Counted from the stretch's first letter, positions 9,601 to 16,142 are shown. The stretch: 64,000 nt of DNA from an uncultured Bacilli bacterium (GCA_910588195.1 CAJUPN010000007.1:38367-102366); one strand, 5' to 3'. Numbers and translations: made by a program. The notes: generated by a model not told the origin, from the letters alone.

Positions 9601-9786
9601 TATTTTAAAATTATTATTTTTATTAGTGATATATTCGTTTTCTTCTATAAGTGAATTATCAATTTCTTTATATTCCCCATTATCTAAATAATGGATATCT
9701 TCATCATACATGTAGGCTGTAATCGTTCCATCTTCATTTAAATAATGTTTTTCCCTTTCTTTTCTTAAATTAATTAATTCTTTCAT
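3685..9786 (-). CDS. RHS/YD-repeat polymorphic toxin with GIY-YIG-like nuclease tip
   Basis: A 2033-residue protein with no signal peptide or N-terminal membrane segment. Order of parts: N-terminal region to about residue 220; DNRLRE-like domain 225-392 (FSDNPNHVQGEYYEYLSV); first YD-type repeats; two carbohydrate-binding-like beta modules about 739-1030 (LLVNSSFESEEY, LLENGNFKEGTKGW); a beta-trefoil-like part 1125-1255 (GNYYIRSKGTNKYV); YD repeats 1260-1750 (YDDEGN, YKYDEFNRLKSY); and the RHS core ending PEWCRFINADG at about 1815. A Gly-rich hydrophobic linker follows near 1850-1885. The tip (1915-2033) has VYGLYD, MQYAGRT, RREAAHN, TEQTLI and NNKIN, matching the GLY/YAG-R-E-N pattern of GIY-YIG nucleases. 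The core should cage the tip. GGAGG lies six bases before the ATG. Confidence 0.9.
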   Translation of the reverse strand: MKELINLRKEREKHYLNEDGTITAYMYDEDIHYLDNGEYKEIDNSLIEENEYITNKNNNFKIKLYKNKYLVNIDLDNDNYLNIKLKNGFGVNAKQENNKVIYEDVLPNIDFHYLVHGKSLKENIYLKDKINTNIIFDIETNLELVIENNKIKALNKDKNIYTFDSLFMKDSNNIINENCHYELSGNNGKYEITLKLDQEYLENASYPVLVDPSINADEIENVFDATLFSDNPNHVQGEYYEYLSVESSQERISRILLKFVLPKLKTGDNVISATVYLNPLFREIHELKPIGAYEVTKPWDENTACFNNMGENYNKELENYFYVTKSTEGTKYTEIDITNLYKEWQQGKENNGIMLKLIDESNQDNANISYSFYSKTYDKYSEEGEEAKRPFMLVNYREQNGILEYMTYDTVSISKGDSYINNCTGNLTTQISLDEILEQNSLIGLNLTHNSSDVITNADNKLGLGFNLSYNEKIEKNTNSSLAGNLYKYISSNGSTHYFYEHENNLYKDEDGLSLTLEIINEETKEYKITDKNGNKLIFTNSYLSKIEYLDETYITITRDINSNITNIKDSKNNSVNITYEINKITFTSKKNIIVNLNNNLVSSIETKDGNITFEYNAYSLISKINDLTGMSVGFDYYDGLPYKIKKVTQYGLNNELGKSKTFEYNFYSTTVTDNNNQKYRYSFNRIGNTTNTMLVSKDGTLKNTIGFSESYVNELGTPNTNKLQSETQPLMYRENLLVNSSFESEEYNFLSKYRTSEYARSGLYSVKIEEDIREYGYAQMEELKSYTFSAYFKNEKPISLNLFTGYSEETEEYEYVTIPSNEEFTRYEINFFKTISSNFFGIHVSASKDNPVYIDDMQLEEGDVASTFNLLENGNFKEGTKGWSIFGSDEVTGEAIIPPHDIITLESNERAFKLGSSITGSGVLSKTIPMNGKKGDVYTLSFMYKNEGVIDGAIMEGNFAHLNFGYPEDPDADYNHGTYDINFNYHSKDWQMYNETFVAEADYDAIYLDILSVHEINFVYITNISLVKDLGNYSYKYDDEGNLISTYDVINNKTEFKYDKNNELTSMFDAKGNNFKYEYDNKVTDRVLKGISPTGISNEMKYDNHGNVIKTIINNVNPKGSELSGNYYIRSKGTNKYVTPNLKTGEIILKDDTCSHYSYTVNNHIEKETIEENIIETKVYTFNSTILPTYTLSRMNDTISLVKNGISTNFELIKKNNGSNYLKTYKKDLYLKVTDDNKLTLTNIEEGNPAFEFYFEDTDTNEFIETSAKYTEDGKYITEVTDALGKKTTYNINREKGLTDSITNPKGIESKYTYDDKDRLKSVEVDNKKVEYTYDNNLVKEIKTGNKIFLYEYDEFLNPSKVKINNNTLVSNEYYENNGQLKSVTYGNGNKINYKYDEFNRLKSYGEFYNVYNNLGLLTQVSRVDNVYEKYYYDFAKRLSTYIYLDKFKLNYKYDENSNVNHKDFTLENDTYKIDYEFNEDDSVIKVKFDNNSLNYDYDYLGRLKSRNINGCIPEYFTYKRNGDKTSLIVDTMKIANDTFKYIYDDLYNITEILKNNEVINKYTYDNRSQLLIDENYDLNKKYVYTYDNEGNILTKKEYNLETNTLLNEDKYEYRNTSWEDQLTKFNNETITYDAIGNPITIGNKKLSWNKGRELSSYQDDNRRIDYAYNQNGIRTVKEFDNGSYINYYLEGNKIIFEERCSIINDEKETNMLYYIYDDSANILGFKYNGLQYYYQKNYQNDITGIYDSAYNLVVTYKYDAWGKVISVNDTTENNIGTINPFRYRSYYYDEETKLYYLNSRYYNPEWCRFINADGIINANQDIYSLNMYSYTCNNPIVRIDPKGKSWGVAILGGALSGGIGAGAVIGAGMVVVGGLLLFDAAYSYYVDNVYTRPQTTRVSDKVNKNKNKNNKNQKRNNLVYGLYDSNGDMQYAGRTNNQKRREAAHNRNPQKKALTFVVLEDNLTLDEARKTEQTLIVMCNTLNRTDIRGWNNKINSIGPSGSLYSQFIDEYEDTYNHITKINPNGVCKWKE
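4341..4653. repeat. 313-bp direct repeat, copy 2 (within the full RHS gene)
   Basis: This is the partner of 2325-2637 and encodes the final RHS core residues before the toxin tip. Deletion between the copies would remove exactly 2016 bp, including the present tip and its immunity gene, and join the orphan tip to the main RHS frame. The predicted product is 2001 residues. Confidence 0.92.
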
Positions 9787-9798
9787 TTTTATCCTCCA

Positions 9799-10428
9799 TT
9801 AAGCTACACGTTTCCACATATAAACAGTTAGATATGGGGGCATGTTGTTATGTTCAAAGCTACTTCCTGTATATCCAACTTTAAATGGTTCATAGCTTTC
9901 TTTATAATGCACTATTCCACCACTACCTGCATCAATTCCAGCAGTATCATTGTAAGGCATACCATAAGGGACATTTTTTATTAACGGATGGTTATGTTGT
10001 GGTATCTCGTCAATAGTAAGTAGATGAAATGGTTCTCCTCCTTTTTCATCAGCTGCAAAATTGCATGTACCAGCATTATAAGTACCATAGAAATCATTAG
10101 AGTTAGAATCATTTTCACCACATCCTAGTAAAAATCTTCCTTTTATTTGCTCCCAAGTACCGCCGAAAAGATTAGCTGGATTTGCATTTGCTACAGACAT
10201 ATAGATTGAACCTACTGGATATATATCATCGATAGTTAGTCCTGTTGTTGGACTTGTCTCTCTTGTTATTATTGAGTTAACTACTAAGTTTCCTTCACAG
10301 TCCATACTAAATTTATTATTTTTTGAATCAAAGCAAGTTAGTGTTGCTTTATTAAATTCAGCATTTACTTTCCCTTCTTCTATTTCTGTAAAACAGTTAT
10401 CATAATATTTTTCTTCATTTGTATTCAT
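9799..10428 (-). CDS. Phage tail-tip / collar-type protein (baseplate gp10 C-terminal-like), copy 2
   Basis: A 209-residue protein. Residues 1-75 form a conserved head shared with the next gene (FTEIEEGKVNAEFNKATL, NKFSMDCEGNLVVNSII, SPTTGLTIDDIYPVGSIY). Then comes the phage collar/gp10-like core (NPANLFGGTWEQIKGRFLLG, EIPQHNHPL) and the typical ending HNNMPPYLTVYMWKRVA. Such modules cap phage tail fibres or baseplates and bind receptors or sugars. The middle section (residues about 115-190) differs completely from its paralogue, so target specificity may differ. It lies 12 bp upstream of the RHS toxin gene in the same operon, with AGAAAGGAA as ribosome site. No phage structural genes are nearby. 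Confidence 0.8.
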   Translation of the reverse strand: MNTNEEKYYDNCFTEIEEGKVNAEFNKATLTCFDSKNNKFSMDCEGNLVVNSIITRETSPTTGLTIDDIYPVGSIYMSVANANPANLFGGTWEQIKGRFLLGCGENDSNSNDFYGTYNAGTCNFAADEKGGEPFHLLTIDEIPQHNHPLIKNVPYGMPYNDTAGIDAGSGGIVHYKESYEPFKVGYTGSSFEHNNMPPYLTVYMWKRVA

Positions 10429-10441
10429 AATTATTTCCTTT

Positions 10442-11053
10442 CTATGCTATGCGTTTCCACATATTAACAACCAAGTATGGAGGCATGTTATTATGTCCCA
10501 TTCCATTTCCTTCTTGAGAAGTTTTGACATTATCAACCTCAATTGTTGTTCCACCTGATCCACCAATCCACCAAGATGATGAAGGTGAATACTTTAGTTC
10601 TCCTTCTATCTCATGACTGTGTGGAGGCATTTCATTATTTGATAAAGTATGCAAAGGTTCTCCTCCCATTTCTCCAATTGGGAAATTACAATCTCCTGCA
10701 TTAAATACCCCCCAGTAATTTGTGGTATTTGTTTCATTTTCTCCCGAAGCTAATAGGAATCTAGATTTTATTTGTTCCCAAGTTCCACCAAAAAGGTTAG
10801 ATGGGCTTGTTTCTATCGTTGATATATAAATTGAACCTACTGGATAGATCTGATCAATAGTTAGTCCTGTTGTTGGACTTGTTTCTCTTGAAATTATTGA
10901 GTTAACTACTAAGTTTCCTTCACAATCCATACTGAATTTATTATCTTCTGAATCAAAACATTTCATTGTTGTTTTGTTAAACTTAGAATTAATTTTTCCT
11001 TCTTCTACTTCTGTAAAACAGTTTTTTAAATATAGATCATCATTTGTATTCAT
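10442..11053 (-). CDS. Phage tail-tip / collar-type protein (baseplate gp10 C-terminal-like), copy 1
   Basis: A 203-residue tandem paralogue of 9799-10428. The N-terminal 75 residues are nearly the same (NCFTEVEEGKINSKFNK, CEGNLVVNSIISRETS, YPVGSIYIST), and so is the WEQIKSRFLLASGE core. The tip (HSHEIEGELKYSPSSSWWIGG) is different. It ends HNNMPPYLVVNMWKRIA, the standard collar-domain end. AAAGGAGG lies before the ATG, and the gene begins one base after the 105-residue gene, so the three are co-translated. The likely role is receptor binding on a tail-like particle or cell surface; delivery of the downstream RHS toxin is inferred from the operon. Confidence 0.8.
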   Translation of the reverse strand: MNTNDDLYLKNCFTEVEEGKINSKFNKTTMKCFDSEDNKFSMDCEGNLVVNSIISRETSPTTGLTIDQIYPVGSIYISTIETSPSNLFGGTWEQIKSRFLLASGENETNTTNYWGVFNAGDCNFPIGEMGGEPLHTLSNNEMPPHSHEIEGELKYSPSSSWWIGGSGGTTIEVDNVKTSQEGNGMGHNNMPPYLVVNMWKRIA

Positions 11054-11054
11054 T

Positions 11055-11372
11055 TTATTCCTCCTTTAAAATTTTCAAATAATTAACCCCTTTAAATAAA
11101 AAAATATTTGGGATTTCCAAATATTCTTTTATTATTTCTTCCTTATTTGTTTCATCTAAGAAAACTTTTCTTTTTAGATAAGCTGTATTAATTAAACCAT
11201 TATTGTGAAAAGATATTATTATTTCATCACTATTCCCATTTACAATTTCTAAGGGATTGTTAAGATTTAAAATTAAATTAATATTTTTAGTATGCGATTC
11301 ATCTTCAATATTTAAGATTATTCTTTTTTGATTACTATAGTATTTAGTGGCAGCTATTTTTATATATTTCAT
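11055..11372 (-). CDS. Small hypothetical protein, first gene of the tail-tip/RHS operon
   Basis: A 105-residue protein of alternating short beta-strand-like segments (KYIKIAATKYY, RIILNIEDES, INLILNLNN, EIIISFHNNG), with no signal peptide or membrane segment. The all-beta pattern would fit a small tail or baseplate accessory, but I do not recognise a family. AAGGAAGG lies five bases before the ATG. The stop lies one base before the next gene, so it belongs with the tail-tip genes. Confidence 0.6.
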   Translation of the reverse strand: MKYIKIAATKYYSNQKRIILNIEDESHTKNINLILNLNNPLEIVNGNSDEIIISFHNNGLINTAYLKRKVFLDETNKEEIIKEYLEIPNIFLFKGVNYLKILKEE

Positions 11373-11435
11373 AATATCCTTCCTTTTTTATTAATACACA
11401 TTTTAACAACTCATATAAATCACCTCAATCTAGAT

Positions 11436-11551
11436 ATAAAAAAATGAACTAATTCAAAAGAGAATTAATTCATTTTATTACATTATACATCACATATAAG
11501 AATTGTAAATGTCCTAGATTGTGTAAATTTTGGGTTATTTTTGGGACATTA
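11436..11551 (-). repeat. 116-bp dispersed 3-prime element, copy 1, ending in an intrinsic terminator
   Basis: The element runs from the rdgB stop codon (11549-11551) to a T-run. It aligns without gaps to 17343-17458. The terminator hairpin (11444-11455 with 11462-11473, 12 bp with one U-G pair, then seven U) and about 40 bp around it are identical in both copies. TATAAT (11482-11487) and TAAATTTT (11524-11531) are also conserved, but the middle has diverged. Complementary arms at 11508-11514 and 11544-11550 (AATGTCC/GGACATT) sit where copy 2 has different but also complementary arms. It ends rdgB transcripts. Confidence 0.75.
11482..11509 (-). promoter_or_regulatory. Possible promoter for the tail-tip/RHS operon
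   Basis: On the minus strand TTTACA (11504-11509) and TATAAT (11482-11487) are 16 bases apart. Transcription would start near 11475, right at the foot of the hairpin in the dispersed element. The toxin operon needs a promoter here because the same hairpin stops transcripts from rdgB. The -10 box is conserved in the second copy of the element but the -35 is not, so this is uncertain. Confidence 0.4.
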
Positions 11552-12112
11552 TCGTAACTCTAATTTTTTCTTCAATTGCTTAGCTGCTAAAGCTCTTGCA
11601 CTTACTTCGTTTTTTTCTTCAGGAGTTAATTCAGCTAAAGTTTTACCATTCGATAATTCAAAAATTTCATCAAAGCCAAATCCATTTTCTCCTCTTCTAT
11701 TTCTAGAAATTTGTCCTTCTATTATTCCTTCTCCAATAATATATTCTTTGCCATCATAAAAAACTAAATTACATACAACTTGAGCACTTCTATCTTCTTG
11801 CTTATCTACTTCTTTAATTAAATATTCATTTCTTTCTTCATCTGTTGCATCTTCTCCTAAGAATCTATGAGTCATAACTCCTGGAAAACCATTTAGTGCC
11901 GTAATACATAATCCTGAATCATCAGCTATAACTTCTTCATGAGCTATTTCATAAATTTCAAAAGCTTTTTTCATAGCATTTTCAACAAATGTATCTTTAT
12001 CTTCTTCTACATCAATTGAAATATCTTTTTCAGATAAAGAATAAATAGCATATTCATTTAATATTTCTTTTATTTCTTTTAATTTACCTTTATTATTAGT
12101 TGCTAATATCAT
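11549..12112 (-). CDS. rdgB: XTP/dITP pyrophosphatase (RdgB/HAM1 family)
   Basis: A 187-residue Ham1-type enzyme that hydrolyses XTP, dITP and ITP to monophosphates and keeps damaged purines out of nucleic acids. Family landmarks are ATNNKGKLKEIKEIL at the N-terminus (substrate loop), ADDSGLCITALNGFPGV in the centre (catalytic/metal site), and GENGFGFDEIF. The ATG at 12112 is preferred over a TTG six bases upstream: it is ten bases from GGAG and overlaps the TGA of the preceding gene (ATGA). It is the last gene of a three-gene operon and ends at the dispersed terminator element. The C-terminus is complete and of normal length. Confidence 0.95.
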   Translation of the reverse strand: MILATNNKGKLKEIKEILNEYAIYSLSEKDISIDVEEDKDTFVENAMKKAFEIYEIAHEEVIADDSGLCITALNGFPGVMTHRFLGEDATDEERNEYLIKEVDKQEDRSAQVVCNLVFYDGKEYIIGEGIIEGQISRNRRGENGFGFDEIFELSNGKTLAELTPEEKNEVSARALAAKQLKKKLELR

Positions 12113-12819
12113 AGCCAAACATCTCCTTTCAATGGTTTAAAACTATATTTTTGACTTGGTCTGTATCCTTTTTTTTCTGTTTTCTTTTCTTCTACTTTTT
12201 CACAGTATTTAATTATTTTTTTCCTAAAGTTAGATTTATCAACAGAAGTATCTTTTATTAATTCATAAACAATTCGGACATCTTCTAATGTAAATGTTCC
12301 CCCCATAAACTTAAATAACATATCTGTATTATCAAGACTACTTCTAATTTTTTTATAAGTAATAAGTAATTTTAAAAGAGTTAATTTTATATTATCCTCA
12401 GCTTGAATTTCATGGGTATATTCAATATTTTTATTTTCAATATTTTCTATTGTCTTGTATTTAAACTTTTTATCCCCAAAAATAATAGTATTATTATTTT
12501 CTACTTTAAATTCTATTAATTTATAACCTTTTTTTAATTTAATTATATTTTCCATATTAGTAATACCAAGATAAATAACATCTAACTCTGCTCCGTGGTC
12601 ATACGAAAAAACTTGTTCAACGTGAAAATAGTCAGAACCTATAATAGACGAGATATTTTTTTTAATTTGATTTTTGATTCCTTTTGCTTTAAAAGGAATC
12701 TCTGGTAGTTCTTCTTCGTCAGTTACTAATATTTTTATTTTTTTTATGTCATTTTTTCTTATGTTTCCATTTTTTTCACTGTCTAAAATGAATAGACAGC
12801 TTACTAGGTTTGCTTGCAT
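12109..12819 (-). CDS. NrtR-like regulator: degenerate Nudix fold plus winged-helix domain
   Basis: A 236-residue protein. The C-terminal half has the signature of the NrtR winged helix: GGTFTLEDVRIVYELI, SNFRKKI and GYRPSQKYSF. The N-terminal part (LVSCLFILD start, beta strands) resembles a Nudix-type sensing domain, but I see no Nudix box (no REUxEE cluster), so it is probably a ligand sensor without hydrolase activity. Related regulators respond to ADP-ribose or similar ligands and control NAD or sugar genes; the target here is unknown. The ATG at 12819 is chosen over a TTG at 12825 because GGAG lies ten bases before it. It overlaps the upstream gene by 44 bp. Confidence 0.65.
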   Translation of the reverse strand: MQANLVSCLFILDSEKNGNIRKNDIKKIKILVTDEEELPEIPFKAKGIKNQIKKNISSIIGSDYFHVEQVFSYDHGAELDVIYLGITNMENIIKLKKGYKLIEFKVENNNTIIFGDKKFKYKTIENIENKNIEYTHEIQAEDNIKLTLLKLLITYKKIRSSLDNTDMLFKFMGGTFTLEDVRIVYELIKDTSVDKSNFRKKIIKYCEKVEEKKTEKKGYRPSQKYSFKPLKGDVWL

Positions 12820-13363
12820 ATTCAATTATCTCCTCACTTATTTTTTGTGATATATTGATGAGAAATAAAGAAAAATCTTCTTCATCTAGATTTTTTAATT
12901 TTCCATCTTGATTCTTATCTAAGCATGATAGATTATATAATAATTTTTTCTTATCAATATTTTCTGTTGTTTTAGTAAGAATTCTTTTTATGCTTTTTTT
13001 ATCAAGGTCAAATCTTTTTAGCAGTTTTTTATTTAAAATATCATAATCACGATAAATTGATTTATCACAAAAAGCATTTTTATTTTTTACTTTTTCTGGA
13101 ACATAATCTTCTAGAAAATAAAAGTCTAAAAGAAGATGAGTAAAATATGCTAATTCTTTATTATCATTAAAATCTAAATTATCTTTCCAATATTTTATAT
13201 CGGGAACTAAATATAACTTTCCTTTAATTTTATGGTGAGATAAAAAGCAGTTTTCTAATAATATGTCTGGCATAATATTTCCTCGAATAAAGTCATCACT
13301 ATTTAGTTTTAATTTTTCTCCCACTAACTTGGCTACAACCATATGTGATGCTATCCCTGGCAT
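12776..13363 (-). CDS. Zinc-dependent phospholipase C-like hydrolase
   Basis: A 195-residue protein of the Zn-dependent PLC-like family often found in Firmicutes. Visible motifs are MPGIASHMVVAKLV at the start (His near the N-terminus), GNIMPDILLENC with the conserved Asp, SHHK, and YFTHLLLDFYF (HxxxD). These are the usual metal-ligand positions, so the site looks intact. There is no signal peptide, so it is cytosolic. The substrate is unknown; members are rarely characterised. It is first in an operon with the NrtR-like regulator and rdgB, and its 3-prime end carries the ribosome site of the next gene. Confidence 0.7.
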   Translation of the reverse strand: MPGIASHMVVAKLVGEKLKLNSDDFIRGNIMPDILLENCFLSHHKIKGKLYLVPDIKYWKDNLDFNDNKELAYFTHLLLDFYFLEDYVPEKVKNKNAFCDKSIYRDYDILNKKLLKRFDLDKKSIKRILTKTTENIDKKKLLYNLSCLDKNQDGKLKNLDEEDFSLFLINISQKISEEIIEYASKPSKLSIHFRQ

Positions 13364-13487
13364 AGTATTAGTCCTAAAACTGTTGCCCCTATTTCTAAAA
13401 ACATATCTATCAGTCCTTTACATATTGTATATTATACTATATGTTTGTATTTGTCAATATATTTATTGTATTTTTTACCATATGTAC

Positions 13488-13522
13488 ACATAAAAAAATA
13501 AAATGGATTTTTAATCCACTTT
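13488..13522 (-). terminator. Intrinsic terminator of the DHH phosphoesterase operon
   Basis: On the minus strand AAGTGGATT pairs with AATCCATTT across a three-base loop (13501-13521) and is followed by TTATTTTTTTATG. It lies just after the stop codon at 13533. Confidence 0.8.
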
Positions 13523-13532
13523 ATTTATATCT

Positions 13533-14456
13533 TTAAAAAAGTTTTAGAATATATTTGAAATTTTCATTATCTTGAGGATTTGAGGCAGCATTTTTATGTC
13601 CTGAACCACCGAAATACTCAGCAATCACTGAAACATCCACATCTTTTATTGAGCGATAAGATACACTGTCCCTATCTTCCATGATCATTCCAATAGCGTC
13701 TATATCATTTTTATTATTATCCTTTATGACATCTGCTACGTCATTTCGATATTTATATAAACTTTTAATATATCCGACTTTAAAGTTATTATCTTTAATA
13801 TTTAAAGTTTCAACAATCATTATATCAAGCATTTTGTTTATTTCTTCTAATAATATCCTATCAAACTCTGCTACAATCAATTCTTCTTCTTCGTTTAAAA
13901 CAACTTTATTACTACTTGTAATTATTCTATTTATCATTGATAAGTAAAAGTCAATTCCTTGAGTTTCAAAAATTATATGTAATTTACGTGCAAGATAATT
14001 TTTGTTTTTATACCAATCCCATGTGTCATATTGGCGAGTTAATTCAACAAACTCATCTAAGACATCACTTCTATCAATTAAATTGTTATTTTTTAAGTAT
14101 TTGTAAAATAGACTTGTTCCACTTTCTTTAATACTTGCTTCTTCTGATACAACAGTGACAAAATCAAAACAATTAAATTCTTCAGCTGTTTTATGATGGT
14201 CTAAAACTTCAAACTTTTTACTTAAAGTTTCGTCCTTGGCAATCATTTTTAATGTTTCTTCTTTAGGACATAAATCTGTAACGATTATTTTGTCATAAGA
14301 AGAAATATCTTCCTTATCCAATGTCGTATTGATTTTTTCATCTAATTCAAAAGTTTTCGATAAAACTAATTTATATTCTATTTTTGCTGTTTCAGCAAGA
14401 GATGCACATCCTAGTCCATCAATATTTTGCTCGTGTGTAAATAATAATACTTTCAT
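13533..14456 (-). CDS. DHH-family phosphoesterase (NrnB-like oligoribonuclease/nanoRNase)
   Basis: A 307-residue protein with both domains of the DHH family. Motif I is THEQNIDGLGCASLAE, motif II VTDLCPKEE, motif III LDHHKTAEEF (the DHH box), and the C-terminal DHHA1 motif is FGGSGHKNAAS. Such enzymes degrade short RNA oligomers or cyclic dinucleotide products with Mn2+. Length and motif order best fit the NrnB type, not the longer GdpP. It follows the 339-residue gene by 19 bp, and a hairpin terminator ends the unit. The metal-site residues appear intact. Confidence 0.8.
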   Translation of the reverse strand: MKVLLFTHEQNIDGLGCASLAETAKIEYKLVLSKTFELDEKINTTLDKEDISSYDKIIVTDLCPKEETLKMIAKDETLSKKFEVLDHHKTAEEFNCFDFVTVVSEEASIKESGTSLFYKYLKNNNLIDRSDVLDEFVELTRQYDTWDWYKNKNYLARKLHIIFETQGIDFYLSMINRIITSSNKVVLNEEEELIVAEFDRILLEEINKMLDIMIVETLNIKDNNFKVGYIKSLYKYRNDVADVIKDNNKNDIDAIGMIMEDRDSVSYRSIKDVDVSVIAEYFGGSGHKNAASNPQDNENFKYILKLF

Positions 14457-14475
14457 GTTGTCTCCTTATTTTATA

Positions 14476-15495
14476 TTATGATTTTAAGTTTAATAATTTT
14501 GTGATTTTTTCTTTGATTAATCCCCCAAATGCAGGAGGTGGATCAATTGGAACTATATTTAATTTTAGTTTAATTAATTCAAATAGCTCGTCAATATTAT
14601 ATTGTGATTCTATTTCTTCATAAAAATTTAATTGATTTAAACGCAAAGCATATTTAGCTTTCTCTTCTCCTAGTGCAAAAAGACAAAGTAAGAATGCATA
14701 TCTTTGGTTTTCTTCATGATTAATCATCTCATCAATTATTTTACGATACCAATTTACTTTTACCACCATCTCATCACTCATCAAGGCAAATAAGAAATTT
14801 CCTATTTCGTAATGCTTAGCTAATATCCTCATATTTTCAAGATGGTATGGGTCACTTAAAGAGACTTTATCAATAGCTAAATTATTAATAGAGCTCTTAG
14901 GATGCAGATTTGACATTTGTAAAATTTCAGATGGACTTTTTAAAATTGTTTGCATATCAATTTTATGATAACCACTAGCAATAGAATCTTGATTTTTTGC
15001 CGTAGTAGCTAGTGCATCCCATAAAACATAATCAAAACGTTTTTCACTAGTGTCTCTCGCAGTAACAAGCATTTCAAAATCTTCATCATGAAATGGACTA
15101 TTGATAAATGCTGATTTACCAATTATCCAAAGTGGTGTTTGAGCACATTTTGCTCTTTTTAAAGTTTCTATATCTTGAAAGAATTTTGGACTATCTAAAA
15201 ACTCTTTTTCTACTAAAGCATTAAAAAGATGATGGTAACCTTCAGCATTAGAAATGCTAGCTATAGCTTCAACTCTAGCATTGTAATCCTCTTTAGTAAG
15301 TAAGTTACGATTCAATAGTAATGATGGACTAAATTCTATTTTATTTGGATCTATATTTAAATTAAGTAAATTATTTATTTCCCTTTCATTTAAAGATTTT
15401 ATCCATATACTTAATTCTCCTTCATTAGAAAAATATTGAAGAAGATTATATTTTTCAAAAGTTGCTATAATACTTCTAGTTGGTAATGTTTGCAT
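14476..15495 (-). CDS. Hypothetical protein, 339 residues, helical
   Basis: I do not recognise the family. The protein is soluble and largely alpha-helical, with no signal peptide or membrane segment. Segments such as ESPSLLLNRNLLTKEDYNAR, HHLFNALVEKEFL, RILAKHYEIGNFLFALM and FLLCLFALGEEKAKYAL suggest a helical-repeat (HEAT/ARM-like) solenoid. Near the C-terminus there is a proline-rich turn (IDPPPAFGG). AAGGAG lies before the ATG. It is the first gene of a two-gene operon with the DHH phosphoesterase, which may hint at an RNA-related role; that is inference from position only. Confidence 0.6.
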   Translation of the reverse strand: MQTLPTRSIIATFEKYNLLQYFSNEGELSIWIKSLNEREINNLLNLNIDPNKIEFSPSLLLNRNLLTKEDYNARVEAIASISNAEGYHHLFNALVEKEFLDSPKFFQDIETLKRAKCAQTPLWIIGKSAFINSPFHDEDFEMLVTARDTSEKRFDYVLWDALATTAKNQDSIASGYHKIDMQTILKSPSEILQMSNLHPKSSINNLAIDKVSLSDPYHLENMRILAKHYEIGNFLFALMSDEMVVKVNWYRKIIDEMINHEENQRYAFLLCLFALGEEKAKYALRLNQLNFYEEIESQYNIDELFELIKLKLNIVPIDPPPAFGGLIKEKITKLLNLKS

Positions 15496-15568
15496 ATTTT
15501 CTAGTACTCCTTATTTTTAGAATACCCCTTTGAATAATTTATATCATATTCTAGTTTTTTCATCAAGT

Positions 15569-15592
15569 AAAAAAAGATACCTTTGGTATCTT
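15569..15592 (-). terminator. Intrinsic terminator of the 182-residue membrane protein gene
   Basis: On the minus strand AAGATACC and GGTATCTT (15574-15592) form an 8-bp stem with a three-base loop, followed by TTTTTAC. Confidence 0.85.
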
Positions 15593-15593
15593 C

Positions 15594-16142
15594 TTATGAG
15601 TTTTTAAACTTTAATTTAAATATTTCTACTTCACACCCATCTTCTACAGTACAAAACTCAGCTTCAACTCTTATAATATTTTGAAAATTATCTTTATTAG
15701 TAAGATCAAAAGAAGTCGTTTTACTTTTTTTAGTATTACTATAATTTATTAAGTCTTCTTCATAAAAATTATAATCTTCAATTGTTTCATGTAATTTATT
15801 TAAACCAATTTTTCTAGTCTTTTTCTTCCAAACATTACCCCCAAAATAAATAGTTATTTTCTCTCTTGTAAGTCCATCTATTATGTTGGTTTGTTCAAAA
15901 TCTGTTATAAGTACTTTTTTACTAAATTTACTTTCTAATTCTCCAGTATTAAAAAATACTTTTCCAGTACTAAAGTTATAATGCTCACTGTCGCCAGTAA
16001 ACTCAAAAGTACTAACTCCAAAATCTCCCAAGTCTGGTTCAATATGATCATCTTTATATTGCTTTATTGTTAGAAATACAAGAAGCACTATTATTGCAAA
16101 TAAAATAATTAAACTAATCATTCCTTTTATATATTTTTTCAT
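15594..16142 (-). CDS. Hypothetical single-pass membrane protein
   Basis: A 182-residue protein with one N-terminal membrane helix (MISLIILFAIIVLLVFLTI, about residues 8-27) and a beta-rich extracellular part. A cysteine pair lies near the C-terminus (EFCTVEDGCEVEIF). A longer frame begins 18 bases upstream, but the ATG at 16142 has AGGAG at seven bases and is the likely start. It is a single-gene unit: a terminator lies immediately downstream and a separate hairpin upstream. No family recognised. Confidence 0.65.
   Translation of the reverse strand: MKKYIKGMISLIILFAIIVLLVFLTIKQYKDDHIEPDLGDFGVSTFEFTGDSEHYNFSTGKVFFNTGELESKFSKKVLITDFEQTNIIDGLTREKITIYFGGNVWKKKTRKIGLNKLHETIEDYNFYEEDLINYSNTKKSKTTSFDLTNKDNFQNIIRVEAEFCTVEDGCEVEIFKLKFKNS

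Noticed and set aside
1765..9786. Frameshift that would join the orphan tip to the main RHS gene
   Set aside because: A complete immunity gene and a second full core end lie between them, so duplication explains the arrangement.
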